A DNA stretch of 64,000 nucleotides from Nonomuraea africana (GTDB lineage Bacteria > Actinomycetota > Actinomycetes > Streptosporangiales > Streptosporangiaceae). Below, piece by piece: positions 1 through 7,300 of this stretch. Position numbers and translations under genes: made by a program. Numbering within the stretch: position 1 is the stretch's first letter; the number at the start of each line of letters is the position of its first letter. The stretch spans positions 6,634,001 through 6,698,000 of the forward strand of contig NZ_JADBEF010000001.1 in the NCBI RefSeq assembly GCF_014873535.1, in the 5' to 3' direction. The notes beneath the pieces were generated by a model that did not search any database, was not told the origin of the DNA, and was given only the letters and a program-made list of their open reading frames with translations.

Positions 1-18
1 GTTCGGGTGAAGGGATGG

Positions 19-65
19 CCCCCGACCTGGCGTGTGTCTTGGCGGATGTACGGCCAGGCCGGGGG
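19..65. repeat. 12-bp inverted repeat at left edge
   Basis: Arms CCCCCGACCTGG (19-30) and CCAGGCCGGGGG (54-65) are complementary except for one pair, with a 23-base loop. The structure sits just downstream of the last gene of the minus-strand transfer operon. It could be a terminator-like hairpin or chance GC-rich pairing. No T tract is visible. Confidence 0.35.
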
Positions 66-72
66 TGCTGCG

Positions 73-177
73 CTATGCGCCGTGGTTGTCGATGCCGGTG
101 CCGTCGCAGTCCACACAGCGGTCGCTGATGGTGTCGAGGCCGGTCCCGTTGCAGGTGCAGCAGCAGTAGTGAGTCAT
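73..177 (-). CDS. 34-aa Cys-rich zinc-finger-like peptide
   Basis: The frame starts at ATG 177 and ends at TAG 73-75, with a strong AGGAGGT ribosome site overlapping the upstream gene's end. The peptide has two DnaJ-like knuckles, CTCNGTG (with extra cysteines before it) and CVDCDGTG, so one zinc ion could be bound by paired CxxC motifs. Tiny proteins of this kind are common in the transfer operons of actinomycete integrative elements. Their function is unknown. It is the last visible gene of the operon running leftward. Confidence 0.7.
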   Translation of the reverse strand: MTHYCCCTCNGTGLDTISDRCVDCDGTGIDNHGA

Positions 178-181
178 GCGA

Positions 182-343
182 TCACCTCCTTTCGCGGGGT
201 GTGGTGCTCACGTAGACCCGCCAGTGCTGCGGGCGGGCGCGGTCGGGGTAGGCACGGGAAACGCCGGCCACGGTGAAGTTGAGGCGCAGGCGGAACAGGG
301 CGTCGACGATTTCGGCCCGCGTGCCGTCGAGGCGAATTCGCAT
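182..343 (-). CDS. 53-aa conserved small protein of AICE operon
   Basis: ATG at 343 is preceded by GGAGAA. The product is a 53-residue basic protein with no cysteine and no membrane segment. Its stop lies 4 bases before the start of the Cys-rich peptide, and its last codons carry that gene's AGGAGG site, so the two are probably translated together. I recognise no domain. Gene order (FtsK, DUF2637, ~100 aa, ~50 aa, Zn-finger peptide) is what supports it as a real gene. Confidence 0.65.
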   Translation of the reverse strand: MRIRLDGTRAEIVDALFRLRLNFTVAGVSRAYPDRARPQHWRVYVSTTPRERR

Positions 344-355
344 GGGCGGGTTCTC

Positions 356-676
356 CTATTCGGGCTGTACGCAACCGCGGTAGCTGGTCTCGGCGGCGTA
401 CCGGGAGCGGGCGTCGGACAGGATGGCGACAGCCTTGTACTCGACGGGGCCGAAGCGGATCGACGTCGCGTAGTGGCCGTGCGGAATCTTCTCTTCATCG
501 ATCACTGTGCCGAGGTGGGTGGCGATCTGGTCGATCGCAGCGCAGAGGTCGTTGTCGTCGTCGCTGCTCGGGAAGTTATGGACGGTCGTATGGCTCGGGG
601 TTGGAAGGCTCGGGTTGGTCTCCAGGAAGGCGGCCAGGTCGCGCAGGCCGGTGATGAGGTCGGTTCGGTCGGTCAT
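356..676 (-). CDS. 106-aa hypothetical protein of transfer operon
   Basis: This is a 106-residue soluble acidic protein starting at ATG 676, with GGGAGAA upstream. It begins MTDRTDLITGLRDLAAFLE and contains a central acidic stretch (SSDDDND). It has the composition and position of conserved hypothetical proteins carried by AICE transfer regions between the Spd-like membrane gene and the small Cys-rich gene. No catalytic motif is visible. It lies 17 bases downstream of the DUF2637 gene and is very probably in its operon. Confidence 0.7.
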   Translation of the reverse strand: MTDRTDLITGLRDLAAFLETNPSLPTPSHTTVHNFPSSDDDNDLCAAIDQIATHLGTVIDEEKIPHGHYATSIRFGPVEYKAVAILSDARSRYAAETSYRGCVQPE

Positions 677-693
677 CGAGTTCTCCCTTCTGG

Positions 694-1305
694 TTAGGCG
701 GTGCGGAGGGTGTGGAGCAGGTCGGAGGCGAGTTGGTTGGAGACGCCCAGGTGGGAGCGCAGGGCATCGCGGGTGATGGGCTTGCCATGCTTGGCGTGGT
801 GCTCCTCGGCGACACGGCGGGCGTAGTCGAGCAGGGCCGGAGCGGGGGCGTTCTCTCGCTCGTCCTGCGGTTCGTCCTCGGTCTTCAAGACGGAGACAGC
901 TACCGGGGACGGCTCAGGACGAGGTCCGGCCGCGCGGCGCTCCAGCATGGAGACGGCGACGAGGAATGCGCCCGCTGGGGTGGCGGCGGTGATCCAGCCC
1001 CACACGGTTGGTTCGGCTTGGGCGAGGTTGGCGGCCAGGGACAGGACGATGCCGCCCGCTAGGACGAGGATGGGCCAGGAGATCCGGCCCTGTCGCACGC
1101 GGCCCGTCTTCTTGTCGCGTTGGCGTTCGCGGGCGGCCATGACGCAGGTGAGGTCGATGCAGACCGCTACCGCCCAGGACATCCAGCCGGTTTGGCCGTG
1201 GTCGGCGGCGGTGTCGCGGATGTGGGTGAACGATCCGGCACCCGCGATGACGGCCAGGACGAGGACCGGGCCGGTGTCGGCCAGCCAGCAGGCGAAGCGT
1301 CGCAT
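694..1305 (-). CDS. DUF2637 membrane protein (Spd-like)
   Basis: This 203-residue membrane protein has four predicted helices at about residues 11-29, 42-59, 76-98 and 101-122. A cytoplasmic tail follows, ending in a helix-turn-helix-like segment (ITRDALRSHLGVSNQLASDLL). This layout matches the DUF2637 family found next to FtsK/TraB genes on actinomycete conjugative elements. Such genes are often compared with Spd proteins that spread plasmids through the mycelium after transfer; that role is inferred from context. The start at ATG 1305 is chosen for the GGGGGTGG site just upstream. It follows the FtsK gene by 14 bases. Confidence 0.75.
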   Translation of the reverse strand: MRRFACWLADTGPVLVLAVIAGAGSFTHIRDTAADHGQTGWMSWAVAVCIDLTCVMAARERQRDKKTGRVRQGRISWPILVLAGGIVLSLAANLAQAEPTVWGWITAATPAGAFLVAVSMLERRAAGPRPEPSPVAVSVLKTEDEPQDERENAPAPALLDYARRVAEEHHAKHGKPITRDALRSHLGVSNQLASDLLHTLRTA

Positions 1306-1319
1306 CGTTCCACCCCCTT

Positions 1320-2636
1320 TCAGGCGTTGATGGGCTGAGGTACGTGGGCGGTGATCTCGTCCCAGGGCGGGGTGAGGTGGGCGTGGGTACGGGCGGCGTG
1401 TTCGGCGGTCTGCTCGCTGACGTAGAAGGAGCGGGCGCGGTACCACTGGCCATCGGAGGAGGCCACGATGGCGACGCCGGGTGTCTCGGCGGCGATGGTT
1501 CGGGCGGAGGCCAGCGCAGCAGGGTCGAGATCGCCGAGGGTCATGGCGGTCTCGGGGTCGTTGACCCGGTGACAGATGCGTCCAGAGCATTGGGCGCGCA
1601 GTGCGGTGACTCCGGGACCAAGGTCGGAGCCGATCCGCTGGCCGCAGCAGAACAGGTAGATGCCGAAGGCCCGTCCGAGTTGGGCCACTCGCAGGAGGGC
1701 CGTCGAGGTCTTGGCGATCTCGTCTTTCTCGCTCTTGTCCGCCATCAGGTAGAGCTCTGCCAGCTCGTCGACCAGGACCACGACGGGGACCGGGCGGATG
1801 GCCGGTGGGAGTTGCCAGATGTTGCGGGCGGCGGCCTGGCGGCATAGCCCCATCCGGTCGATCATGAGGCCGACCAGGTCGCTCAGCAGGTCGACGGATT
1901 CGGCGCGGGACGTTGCCAGGGCTGACAGCCGAGCAGCGTAGGGAGTGAACTCGACGCCGCCTTTGAGGTCGAAGCCGACCAGCGCTACCGGTTGCGGGGC
2001 CAGGCCGACGATGAGGGCGTTGGCGAGGTTGGACTTGCCGGACTGGGTCGCGCCCGCGTTGAGCCAGTGCGGGACGGTGCGGAAGTCGACCACCCACGGC
2101 TTGCCGGTCTCCAGGCGTCCCACGGTGACCTTGAGCAGGTCGGGCGAGGGCGGGAGTTGGTCGACCTTGACGAGTGGGTCACGCATGGTGGCGGCCAGCC
2201 GTACCCGGCCCGGCTTGTCGGAGGAGACGCGCACCGCGTGCACGCCCCAGGAGTGCGCGAGGCGTTCGGCGGCCTCGGCGTAGTCGTCGGGGATCTGGCC
2301 TTCCAGGGTCCACAGGGTGACGCGCCAGCCGTACCGGGTGGGCAGCGGGAGCCACATGAACGGTTTGGTGTCGACGGCGACCCGCTGGAAGCGGCGACGG
2401 ACCTTGACCAGGCCGGTCGAGGCGACCGCGCCGGGGGTGAGGGTGAACCACCAGCGTTGCCGCTTCTTGGTGAGCCCGCAGCCGAGGGCGACGCGCCGCC
2501 AGGACGCTCGGACGCTGATCGCTGTGAGCGGGAATCCGAGGGCCAGCCAGAACGACGGGTAGTGGTAACGACGCCAAGCCCACAGCCCGACCACCAAGGC
2601 GACCAGGACTGTGAGCAGGGCGAGCGGCTCAGACAT
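1320..2636 (-). CDS. FtsK/SpoIIIE-type conjugal DNA translocase (TraB-like)
   Basis: The product (438 aa) has two N-terminal membrane helices (about residues 7-20 and 29-45), then an FtsK/SpoIIIE motor domain. Walker A is GATQSGKSN (195-203) and Walker B is VVVLVDELAEL (about 285-295). In Streptomyces-type conjugation a single TraB/TraSA hexamer moves double-stranded DNA between hyphae, and the length and membrane anchor fit that class. ATG 2636 is chosen because it overlaps the end of the upstream 109-aa gene by 8 bases and begins a typical hydrophobic N terminus. It is the core gene of the leftward operon. Confidence 0.88.
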   Translation of the reverse strand: MSEPLALLTVLVALVVGLWAWRRYHYPSFWLALGFPLTAISVRASWRRVALGCGLTKKRQRWWFTLTPGAVASTGLVKVRRRFQRVAVDTKPFMWLPLPTRYGWRVTLWTLEGQIPDDYAEAAERLAHSWGVHAVRVSSDKPGRVRLAATMRDPLVKVDQLPPSPDLLKVTVGRLETGKPWVVDFRTVPHWLNAGATQSGKSNLANALIVGLAPQPVALVGFDLKGGVEFTPYAARLSALATSRAESVDLLSDLVGLMIDRMGLCRQAAARNIWQLPPAIRPVPVVVLVDELAELYLMADKSEKDEIAKTSTALLRVAQLGRAFGIYLFCCGQRIGSDLGPGVTALRAQCSGRICHRVNDPETAMTLGDLDPAALASARTIAAETPGVAIVASSDGQWYRARSFYVSEQTAEHAARTHAHLTPPWDEITAHVPQPINA

Positions 2637-2958
2637 CGGCGCCCTCCCGAGCTGGGAGCAGAGCCGAGGCGCGGTAGGCGATGCCCCACCGTCCGGCGAT
2701 CTCCCAGACGTAGCCGAGCAGGCCGACCGCGTTGACCTGGTCACCGGTCTTGATGGGCGGCTCTCCGGTGATGCCGATCTTCACGAGTTCGATGCGGCCG
2801 AATTCGTCCTCGATCGAGACGGTGACTTCGTAGACGGTGTTGCCGTTCTTGTCGGTTTTGATCTCGCCGGTGTCGCGGTTGAGGACGCGTGGGCGCGGGG
2901 CCTTCACGCAGGTGATGGCGAGCTTGCTGACATCCACAGGGATGGGGATCGAGCGCAT
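2629..2958 (-). CDS. 109-aa conserved protein upstream of TraB (SCO3933-like)
   Basis: ATG 2958 has a perfect AGGAGGT 7 bases upstream. The 109-residue protein is rich in beta-strand sequence (LAITCVKAPRPRVLNRDTGE, VYEVTVSIEDEFGRIELVK) and lacks membrane segments and catalytic motifs. Proteins of this size and pattern precede the translocase gene in many Streptomyces AICEs (SCO3933-like). Their biochemical role is not established. It is the first gene of the transfer operon, so the promoter and operator in the 100-bp gap to the divergent GntR gene should govern the whole operon. Confidence 0.7.
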   Translation of the reverse strand: MRSIPIPVDVSKLAITCVKAPRPRVLNRDTGEIKTDKNGNTVYEVTVSIEDEFGRIELVKIGITGEPPIKTGDQVNAVGLLGYVWEIAGRWGIAYRASALLPAREGADV

Positions 2959-2985
2959 AGGGTCTGACCTCCTTATTCTTCCTAT

Positions 2986-3007
2986 CCAACATAGTTAACC
3001 TAGTTGG
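2986..3007. promoter_or_regulatory. Imperfect 22-bp palindrome, candidate KorSA-like operator
   Basis: The AT-rich divergent gap between the transfer operon and the GntR gene holds CCAAC (2986-2990) and GTTGG (3003-3007) around a central GTTAAC. Together they form a near-palindrome, and GTTGG recurs at 3021-3025. GntR repressors of pSAM2-like elements bind such sites to silence transfer genes and themselves. The role here is inferred from position and symmetry. Confidence 0.5.
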
Positions 3008-3057
3008 CTCAGTTGTCAATGTTGGCGTGGATGACTTGGTGTGGTGAGATTGGAGCG

Positions 3058-3408
3058 ATGGTCAAGCACACCGGGCGGCCCGGCTACCTCCAGATCGCCG
3101 ACGACCTGCGCTCGCAGATCTGCGGCGGCTCCCTCGCGCCCGGCAGCCCGTTGCCCTCCACGGCCCGGCTCGCCGCGCAATACGACGCGTCGCTGTCGGT
3201 GGTGAAGATGGCCGTCGGCATCCTGCGCAACGAGGGCCTGGTGATCGGCCAGCAGGGCAAGGGCGTCTTCGTCCGCGATGTCGACGAGGCCCCCGCCGAA
3301 GACCTCGCCGGCGAGGTCGCCGAGCTGCGCTCCGCCGTCCAAGAGCTGTCGGTACGGCTGGCGCGGGTCGAGGAGCAGCTGGCTACGTCCACTGAACGCC
3401 CCGCGTAG
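3058..3408 (+). CDS. GntR-family repressor (KorSA-like)
   Basis: This 116-aa protein has a winged helix at about residues 10-72 (GYLQIADDLRSQI, PLPSTARLAAQYDAS, LRNEGLVIGQQGKGVFVR). A short C-terminal helix (about 88-112, leucine-rich) probably mediates dimerisation. There is no effector domain. That architecture and the divergent position from the transfer operon match KorSA, the GntR repressor of pSAM2. The start at 3058 follows a TTGGAG site and begins the family-typical N terminus. An upstream in-frame start at 3004 would lie inside the operator region. Its 3' end overlaps the convergent 48-aa gene by 26 bases. Confidence 0.85.
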   Translation: MVKHTGRPGYLQIADDLRSQICGGSLAPGSPLPSTARLAAQYDASLSVVKMAVGILRNEGLVIGQQGKGVFVRDVDEAPAEDLAGEVAELRSAVQELSVRLARVEEQLATSTERPA

Positions 3409-3529
3409 CCATCCGGGCGCGGGCGTTCGCGCTCATCGCCCTGTCGTCGAGGTGGATGCGCACCACGATTGTCACGAAGCCGACCAGGATGGCGAGGCCG
3501 AGCAGTCCGGCGACGATGAGCGAGATCAT
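3383..3529 (-). CDS. 48-aa single-helix membrane protein
   Basis: The product begins with a hydrophobic helix (MISLIVAGLLGLAILVGFVT) followed by a basic cytoplasmic tail. Its ATG (3527-3529) overlaps the TGA of the upstream 65-aa zinc-ribbon gene in an ATGA arrangement, which supports coupled translation. Small single-pass proteins are frequent cargo of AICEs. Function is unknown. Confidence 0.6.
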   Translation of the reverse strand: MISLIVAGLLGLAILVGFVTIVVRIHLDDRAMSANARARMATRGVQWT

Positions 3530-3723
3530 GACCAGATCACCCCAGCCTTGAAGCTCTTGCGCTGACCACGCGGAGGCCGTGGAGTCTCGCCGCGGCGCTT
3601 GTTCTTGGCCGTCTGCTTCTTGATCCAGCGGTCGCGCGCCAGGCACTTGAGGCATCGGCTCCGGGTCTCGTCCAGCTGCGCGCCGCACTCGCACGCGGGG
3701 GCGGGGTAGATCTCCTCTGTCAT
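3526..3723 (-). CDS. 65-aa zinc-ribbon-like basic protein
   Basis: ATG 3723 is preceded by AGGAGAGGTGAT, a strong ribosome site. Residues 9-30 hold a CxC and a CxxC pair (CECGAQL, CLKCL), consistent with a small zinc ribbon. The C-terminal half is highly basic (KKQTAKNKRRGETPRPPRGQ), suggesting nucleic-acid binding. It is co-transcribed with the overlapping 48-aa membrane gene. No family name is claimed. Confidence 0.6.
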   Translation of the reverse strand: MTEEIYPAPACECGAQLDETRSRCLKCLARDRWIKKQTAKNKRRGETPRPPRGQRKSFKAGVIWS

Positions 3724-3815
3724 GTGATCACCTCTCCTTTCGGTCGCCGTTCCTGCTTGCAGACCGAGAATGCGACGGAGGGTGAGGACGAGATCACTAC
3801 ACGACGGGACATGTT

Positions 3816-3857
3816 CAAGACGTCCGGCTTACGATGTCGGAGTCCCTGGACGTCCCC
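3816..3857. promoter_or_regulatory. GACGTC-core motif pair upstream of XRE-DUF5919 gene
   Basis: CAAGACGTCC (3816-3825) and CTGGACGTCCCC (3846-3857) precede the ATG at 3871. The same core occurs before the paralogue at 7349 and in a palindrome at 6380-6403. This suggests a binding site for one or both XRE regulators, possibly autoregulatory. The function is inferred. Confidence 0.45.
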
Positions 3858-3870
3858 CCGAAGAGGTGAG

Positions 3871-4611
3871 ATGGCCAACGAGAGGTTGCGCGCGGCCCTG
3901 TTGCAGCGCGGTGTGACCGTCATCGAGCTCGCGACGGCGATCGAAGTGGACCCCAAGACGGTCGAGCGATGGATCACGCAGGGGCGTCCGCCGTACAGAA
4001 GACACCGTTTTGCAGCGGCTTCGTACCTCGGAACGGATGAGACCTACCTCTGGCCGGAGGCGCTGACGCGCGATCAGGTGGCCTCAGCGTCGGAGAGCGA
4101 GATTGTCAACGTCTACCCGCATCGCTGGGCAGTGCCGAGGGACGCTTGGGGACGTCTGTTCGCCGAGGCGTCCGAGGAGATCGGCGTCCTGGTCTACAGC
4201 GGGTTCTTTCTCGCGGATGACACTGGCATGGTGCGCATGCTCGGAGACAAGGCCGACACGGGCGTTCGCGTGCGCATCCTGCTGGGCGACCCTGACTGCG
4301 CGGCGGTCGCGCAACGGGGAGCAGACGAGGAGATCGGTGACGGCCTGGCCTCCAAAATCCGCAACGTCTTCGTGTTGTACCGGCCCCTGCGAGGGCGGGA
4401 GAACGTGGAGATCCGGCTCCACCGCACCGTGCTCTACAACTCCATCTACCGCGCCGACAATCAGCTCCTCGTCAACGCCCACGTGTACGGCACGCCGGCG
4501 GGCAACGCCCCCGTCTTCCACCTCCGCAAGGTCCACGGCGGCGACATGGTGACGACCTACATCGAGAGCTTCGAGCGAGTGTGGGCGGAGGCCGCACCGA
4601 TAGAGTCGTGA
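3871..4611 (+). CDS. XRE-family regulator with C-terminal DUF5919
   Basis: This 246-aa protein begins with a Cro/C1-type helix-turn-helix at about residues 3-60 (LRAALLQRGVTVIELATAIE, DPKTVERWITQGR). A DUF5919 domain follows (about 75-240), with the conserved stretch LHRTVLYNSIYRADNQLLVN. That segment recalls phospholipase D-like folds but lacks the HKD lysine, so a sensing rather than hydrolytic role is likely. ATG 3871 is chosen for the GAGGTGAG site directly upstream. The Nudix gene starts 3 bases after its stop, so the two form an operon. The gene at 7349 is a paralogue with the same architecture. Confidence 0.85.
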   Translation: MANERLRAALLQRGVTVIELATAIEVDPKTVERWITQGRPPYRRHRFAAASYLGTDETYLWPEALTRDQVASASESEIVNVYPHRWAVPRDAWGRLFAEASEEIGVLVYSGFFLADDTGMVRMLGDKADTGVRVRILLGDPDCAAVAQRGADEEIGDGLASKIRNVFVLYRPLRGRENVEIRLHRTVLYNSIYRADNQLLVNAHVYGTPAGNAPVFHLRKVHGGDMVTTYIESFERVWAEAAPIES

Positions 4612-4613
4612 CC

Positions 4614-5090
4614 ATGGCGAAGCGGATCGACTTCTACGACGACCCGAACGCCCCCGCGCCCAACAGCCTCGTCCCGTCCGTCAACGTCATCGTCACCAAC
4701 GACGCTGGGGAACTGCTAATGATCCGGCGCAGCGACAACGACAACTGGGCGGTGCCCGGTGGCGCGATCGACCTGGGCGAGTCGATCCCGGCGGCAGCCG
4801 TACGGGAAACGCTGGAGGAGACGGGCATCGTCTGTGAGATCACCGGCCTGGTCGGTACCTACAGCGACCCCCGTCACGTGATCCTCTACACCTCGAACGG
4901 CGAGGCCCGGCAGGAGTTCTCCCTCGTTCTGACAGCGCGGGCGGTGAGCGGGAAGCCGACACCGAGCGACGAGTCCCGCGAGGTTCGTTGGGTACCCCGC
5001 GATGAGGTCGCCTCGTTGACGATGGACCGGTCGATGAGGATGCGGATCGAGCACTACCTCTCTGGGACGCCATCTCCGTACATCGGGTGA
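4614..5090 (+). CDS. Nudix hydrolase
   Basis: The Nudix box runs from about residue 49, GGAIDLGESIPAAAVRETLE followed by ETGI, and meets the G-x5-E-x7-REUxEExGU pattern in full, so an active Mg-dependent nucleoside diphosphate-X hydrolase is expected. At 158 aa it is one domain with little else. It directly follows the XRE-DUF5919 gene. In pSAM2 the transfer-immunity protein Pif carries a Nudix motif, so an immunity role on this element is possible but unproven. The 3' end overlaps the convergent DUF6000-like gene by 37 bases. Confidence 0.85.
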   Translation: MAKRIDFYDDPNAPAPNSLVPSVNVIVTNDAGELLMIRRSDNDNWAVPGGAIDLGESIPAAAVRETLEETGIVCEITGLVGTYSDPRHVILYTSNGEARQEFSLVLTARAVSGKPTPSDESREVRWVPRDEVASLTMDRSMRMRIEHYLSGTPSPYIG

Positions 5091-5743
5091 GTTCTGTCCA
5101 AGAAGCGTCGCCGCTGCGGCAACCACTGATCGATCGTGTCGGTCATGCAGCTATCAGCGAAGGCGCACCACTCGTCCATGTACAGCTTCTGCTCGGCAGG
5201 GTTCGCCGTACGCATTGATGATCTCTCCCACAGGCCGCCAGGAACGAGAAACCGAGCGGCGTGATCAGTGCCCCGTCGTTCGTCAAGATGGAGGAGGGCG
5301 CCTATCGCGTCGTCCTGGTCGTAATGACAATCCAGCCGAGGCAGGTAGCGGTCCAAGTAGGCGGTGAGAAGTGTGGCGTCGCGATCCTCGCCGAAGCGGG
5401 CGAGCGCGAAGCAGTACCCCTGCCCCGAATACACCAGTTCGCTGTCCAGGAGCATCTTGCCAAGTCGCTCTCGGAATTGGGTGCGCCGATCCAGGCCGAT
5501 CAGCCACGCGGCGGTCAGCCGCGCTCGCCACTCGCTCTCCAGCAACAGCTCAAGGTCATCATCGGTGATCCGCCGTGCGTCTTTGGCCAAGGAGCGGGCG
5601 AACCAGACGAGGTCAGGCTCTGGCAGCATCATGAACCCGCCGCCCAAAAGCTTCAGGTACCGCCGAACTTCGCCCTTCCCTGAGCTGACGTAGCGTCGGA
5701 CGACGGCTATCAGCTTGAGGTCGGGCGGGATCGGTAGCCGCAT
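5054..5743 (-). CDS. DUF6000-like protein
   Basis: A 229-aa soluble protein with the pattern VRRYVSSGKGEVRRYLKLLG near the N terminus and helical repeats later (WRARLTAAWLIGLDRRTQFR). It resembles the actinobacterial DUF6000 family; I am moderately sure of that name. No catalytic motif is evident. ATG 5743 lies 7 bases after the HD gene's stop, so it is the last gene of a leftward operon with it. The ribosome site is weak, in keeping with coupling. Confidence 0.6.
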   Translation of the reverse strand: MRLPIPPDLKLIAVVRRYVSSGKGEVRRYLKLLGGGFMMLPEPDLVWFARSLAKDARRITDDDLELLLESEWRARLTAAWLIGLDRRTQFRERLGKMLLDSELVYSGQGYCFALARFGEDRDATLLTAYLDRYLPRLDCHYDQDDAIGALLHLDERRGTDHAARFLVPGGLWERSSMRTANPAEQKLYMDEWCAFADSCMTDTIDQWLPQRRRFLDRTHPMYGDGVPER

Positions 5744-5750
5744 GAGGTCA

Positions 5751-6341
5751 TCATGCCGGGGTCGTCCGGCCCGGTGCATCCCTCGTTTTCGCCGCAAGCG
5801 CGGCCTTCGTCGCCTTTACAGCGGCCAGGATGCACGGCGTCGATGCGGTGATCGAACGGGAGACTAGATGCTCGGGGCCATAGCGTGAGTGGATCTCGGC
5901 GAGGCGTTCGGTGACGTCGAGATGTCGACCGTCCGGGCCAGTGGTCATGTCGCAGTAGGTCAGCGCTTCCACCAGTTCGGGACGCTCCTCGTCGAACTCC
6001 GCAGTGAGCGCATCTAGCAGGTTCCTGTTGAGTGCTTCGTTGACCGCGCAGGAGTGGTGGGCGACCAAGCGGCAGAGCGTGTCGTCGGCCTGGTGAACAT
6101 CGCGGAGGTAACGCGCGCCGTCGAGAGGGTGGAAGCCAGTGTCGACGAGGTCGGGGGCGTACCCGATGTCGTGCAGGTAGGCGGCCGCGGTGAGCGTGTC
6201 GGCCTCGTCGCCGAGGATCGGGCCCAGCGACAATGCGCGGGCAGCTACCCCTTGGGTATGCGCCCAGCGTCGCGGCAGCGTCGTCTTCAGAAGGTGTCGG
6301 GCCAGGTCATGGGCCCATTCGGCTTGTCCCACGCTGTTCAC
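5751..6341 (-). CDS. HD-domain protein (predicted phosphohydrolase)
   Basis: The HD fold is shown by RRWAHTQGVAARA, then HDIGYAPDLVDTGFHPLDGA and LVAHHSCA, the usual metal-binding histidine/aspartate order. Proteins of this kind hydrolyse phosphoesters of nucleotides; the substrate cannot be told. GTG 6341 is given as start (196 aa). GTG 6377, only 2 bases beyond a GACGTC palindrome, is the alternative and would make the mRNA nearly leaderless. It lies downstream of the double-HTH GntR gene and upstream of the DUF6000-like gene on the same strand. Confidence 0.7.
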   Translation of the reverse strand: MNSVGQAEWAHDLARHLLKTTLPRRWAHTQGVAARALSLGPILGDEADTLTAAAYLHDIGYAPDLVDTGFHPLDGARYLRDVHQADDTLCRLVAHHSCAVNEALNRNLLDALTAEFDEERPELVEALTYCDMTTGPDGRHLDVTERLAEIHSRYGPEHLVSRSITASTPCILAAVKATKAALAAKTRDAPGRTTPA

Positions 6342-6379
6342 GATAGCCAGCGGGCACCAGGGGCGGACTAGAGGCACAA

Positions 6380-6403
6380 GTGAGACGTCCTGGGACGTCT
6401 CAC
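6380..6403. promoter_or_regulatory. 24-bp palindrome with GACGTC cores
   Basis: Arms GTGAGACGTCC and GGACGTCTCAC are perfectly complementary, separated by two bases. The palindrome covers the stop codon of the GntR gene (6400-6402) and lies just before the candidate starts of the HD gene. That makes it either an operator of an internal promoter or a short transcription-stop hairpin. The shared AGACGTCC core with the XRE promoters favours the operator reading. Confidence 0.55.
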
Positions 6404-6855
6404 CCGCGCACGTAGCGGCCCTTGCCGTGCTCGGCGACGACCAGGCCCTCGTTCTCCAGTACGGCGAGCGCTTGCCGGACGGTGTTGCGCGAAGCCTGGT
6501 AACGACCCCTGAGGGCGAGTTCGCTTGGTAGCGCGGTCCCTGGGGGTAGGTGGCCCTGCTGGATCTGGCGGCGCAGGTCATCCGCGATCACCTGGTAGCG
6601 GTAGAGGGCGGCGTGGTCTGCACCGGTGACCACTCGCCCCTTGGCCGGGACGGTTACGATCAGCCCTTCACCCTCCAGGAGGGCCAGGCCGCGGCGGGCG
6701 GTGTTCCTGGCGACGCCGAACTCCTCGCACAACTCGGCTTCCGAGGGGAGCGCGGCGCCCGGAGGGTAGGTGCCGGCCGCGATCCGTTCGCGGAGTCTGT
6801 CGGCGAGTTGGGTGTAGACCCGCCAGCCGGTGAGCCATTGGCGCTCCTCAGGCAT
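6400..6855 (-). CDS. Tandem GntR winged-helix regulator
   Basis: The 151-aa protein consists of two GntR-type winged helices in tandem. The first is at about residues 10-75 (VYTQLADRLRERIAAGTYPP, SEAELCEEFGVARNTARRGL). The second is at about 82-150 (YQVIADDLRRQIQQGHLPPG, RYQASRNTVRQALAVLENEG). There is no ligand-binding domain. Such double-HTH proteins occur in actinomycetes, where one chain may contact both half-sites. ATG 6855 starts 4 bases after the stop of the 114-aa gene; ATG 6876 is possible. It is probably co-transcribed with that gene. Confidence 0.8.
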   Translation of the reverse strand: MPEERQWLTGWRVYTQLADRLRERIAAGTYPPGAALPSEAELCEEFGVARNTARRGLALLEGEGLIVTVPAKGRVVTGADHAALYRYQVIADDLRRQIQQGHLPPGTALPSELALRGRYQASRNTVRQALAVLENEGLVVAEHGKGRYVRG

Positions 6856-6859
6856 GGCG

Positions 6860-7204
6860 TCAGGAACGGTAGGCATCGGCGATCTTGCTGAGGTCCATGC
6901 CGAGTTCCCCTTGCTCGCCCTCCTGCCAGCCATCCCGCGCGGCCTGTTCGATCCGGTCGACGGCGGCGGGCAGGCGCAGGAACGTGACGCGTTCGTCTTG
7001 CTGGTCGCCCCAGTAGAACCAGCAGAACGGCAGGTGGACGAAGACACGACGGGGACGGCATCGAGCGTCGGTGACGTCCAAGCCGGGGCGGCCGTCTGCG
7101 GTGACGACCAGGACAGCGGGGATGTCGCGGGCGGTCAGCTCTTCGCGCAGGGCGGTCAGCAGACGCTGCTGGTAGGCGCGCCGGTGTTCCAGGGTGCTGT
7201 TCAT
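6860..7204 (-). CDS. 114-aa hypothetical protein
   Basis: Starts at ATG 7204 with GAAGGGA upstream. The sequence has an aromatic core (HLPFCWFYWGDQQDERVTFL) and predicted alpha/beta character but no motif I recognise. It is typical of small proteins placed ahead of GntR regulators on AICEs. It heads the leftward operon with the tandem GntR gene and is divergent from the XRE-DUF5919 gene at 7349; the 144-bp gap holds the GACGTC repeats. Confidence 0.65.
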   Translation of the reverse strand: MNSTLEHRRAYQQRLLTALREELTARDIPAVLVVTADGRPGLDVTDARCRPRRVFVHLPFCWFYWGDQQDERVTFLRLPAAVDRIEQAARDGWQEGEQGELGMDLSKIADAYRS

Positions 7205-7282
7205 GGCAGGGGCGGTCCCTTCGAGGTCACGGTTGGTGAATCGAGAGTCGCCGTTAGCAAGGAACCTCTACACCACGAATCG

Positions 7283-7300
7283 GGGACGTCTAGGGACGTC
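7283..7300. promoter_or_regulatory. Direct repeat of GGGACGTCTA/T, candidate operator
   Basis: GGGACGTCTA (7283-7292) is followed at once by GGGACGTCTT (7293-7302), giving two tandem half-sites with a 10-bp period, about one helical turn. It lies in the divergent gap, 49 bases before the XRE-DUF5919 start. The same core flanks the paralogue at 3871. Confidence 0.5.

Noticed and set aside
1985..2689. Long open frames antisense or frame-shifted to the FtsK/TraB gene
   Set aside because: High GC makes long shadow frames common; their sequences are Arg/Pro/Ser-rich without motifs, while the accepted frame has Walker motifs and a coupled start.
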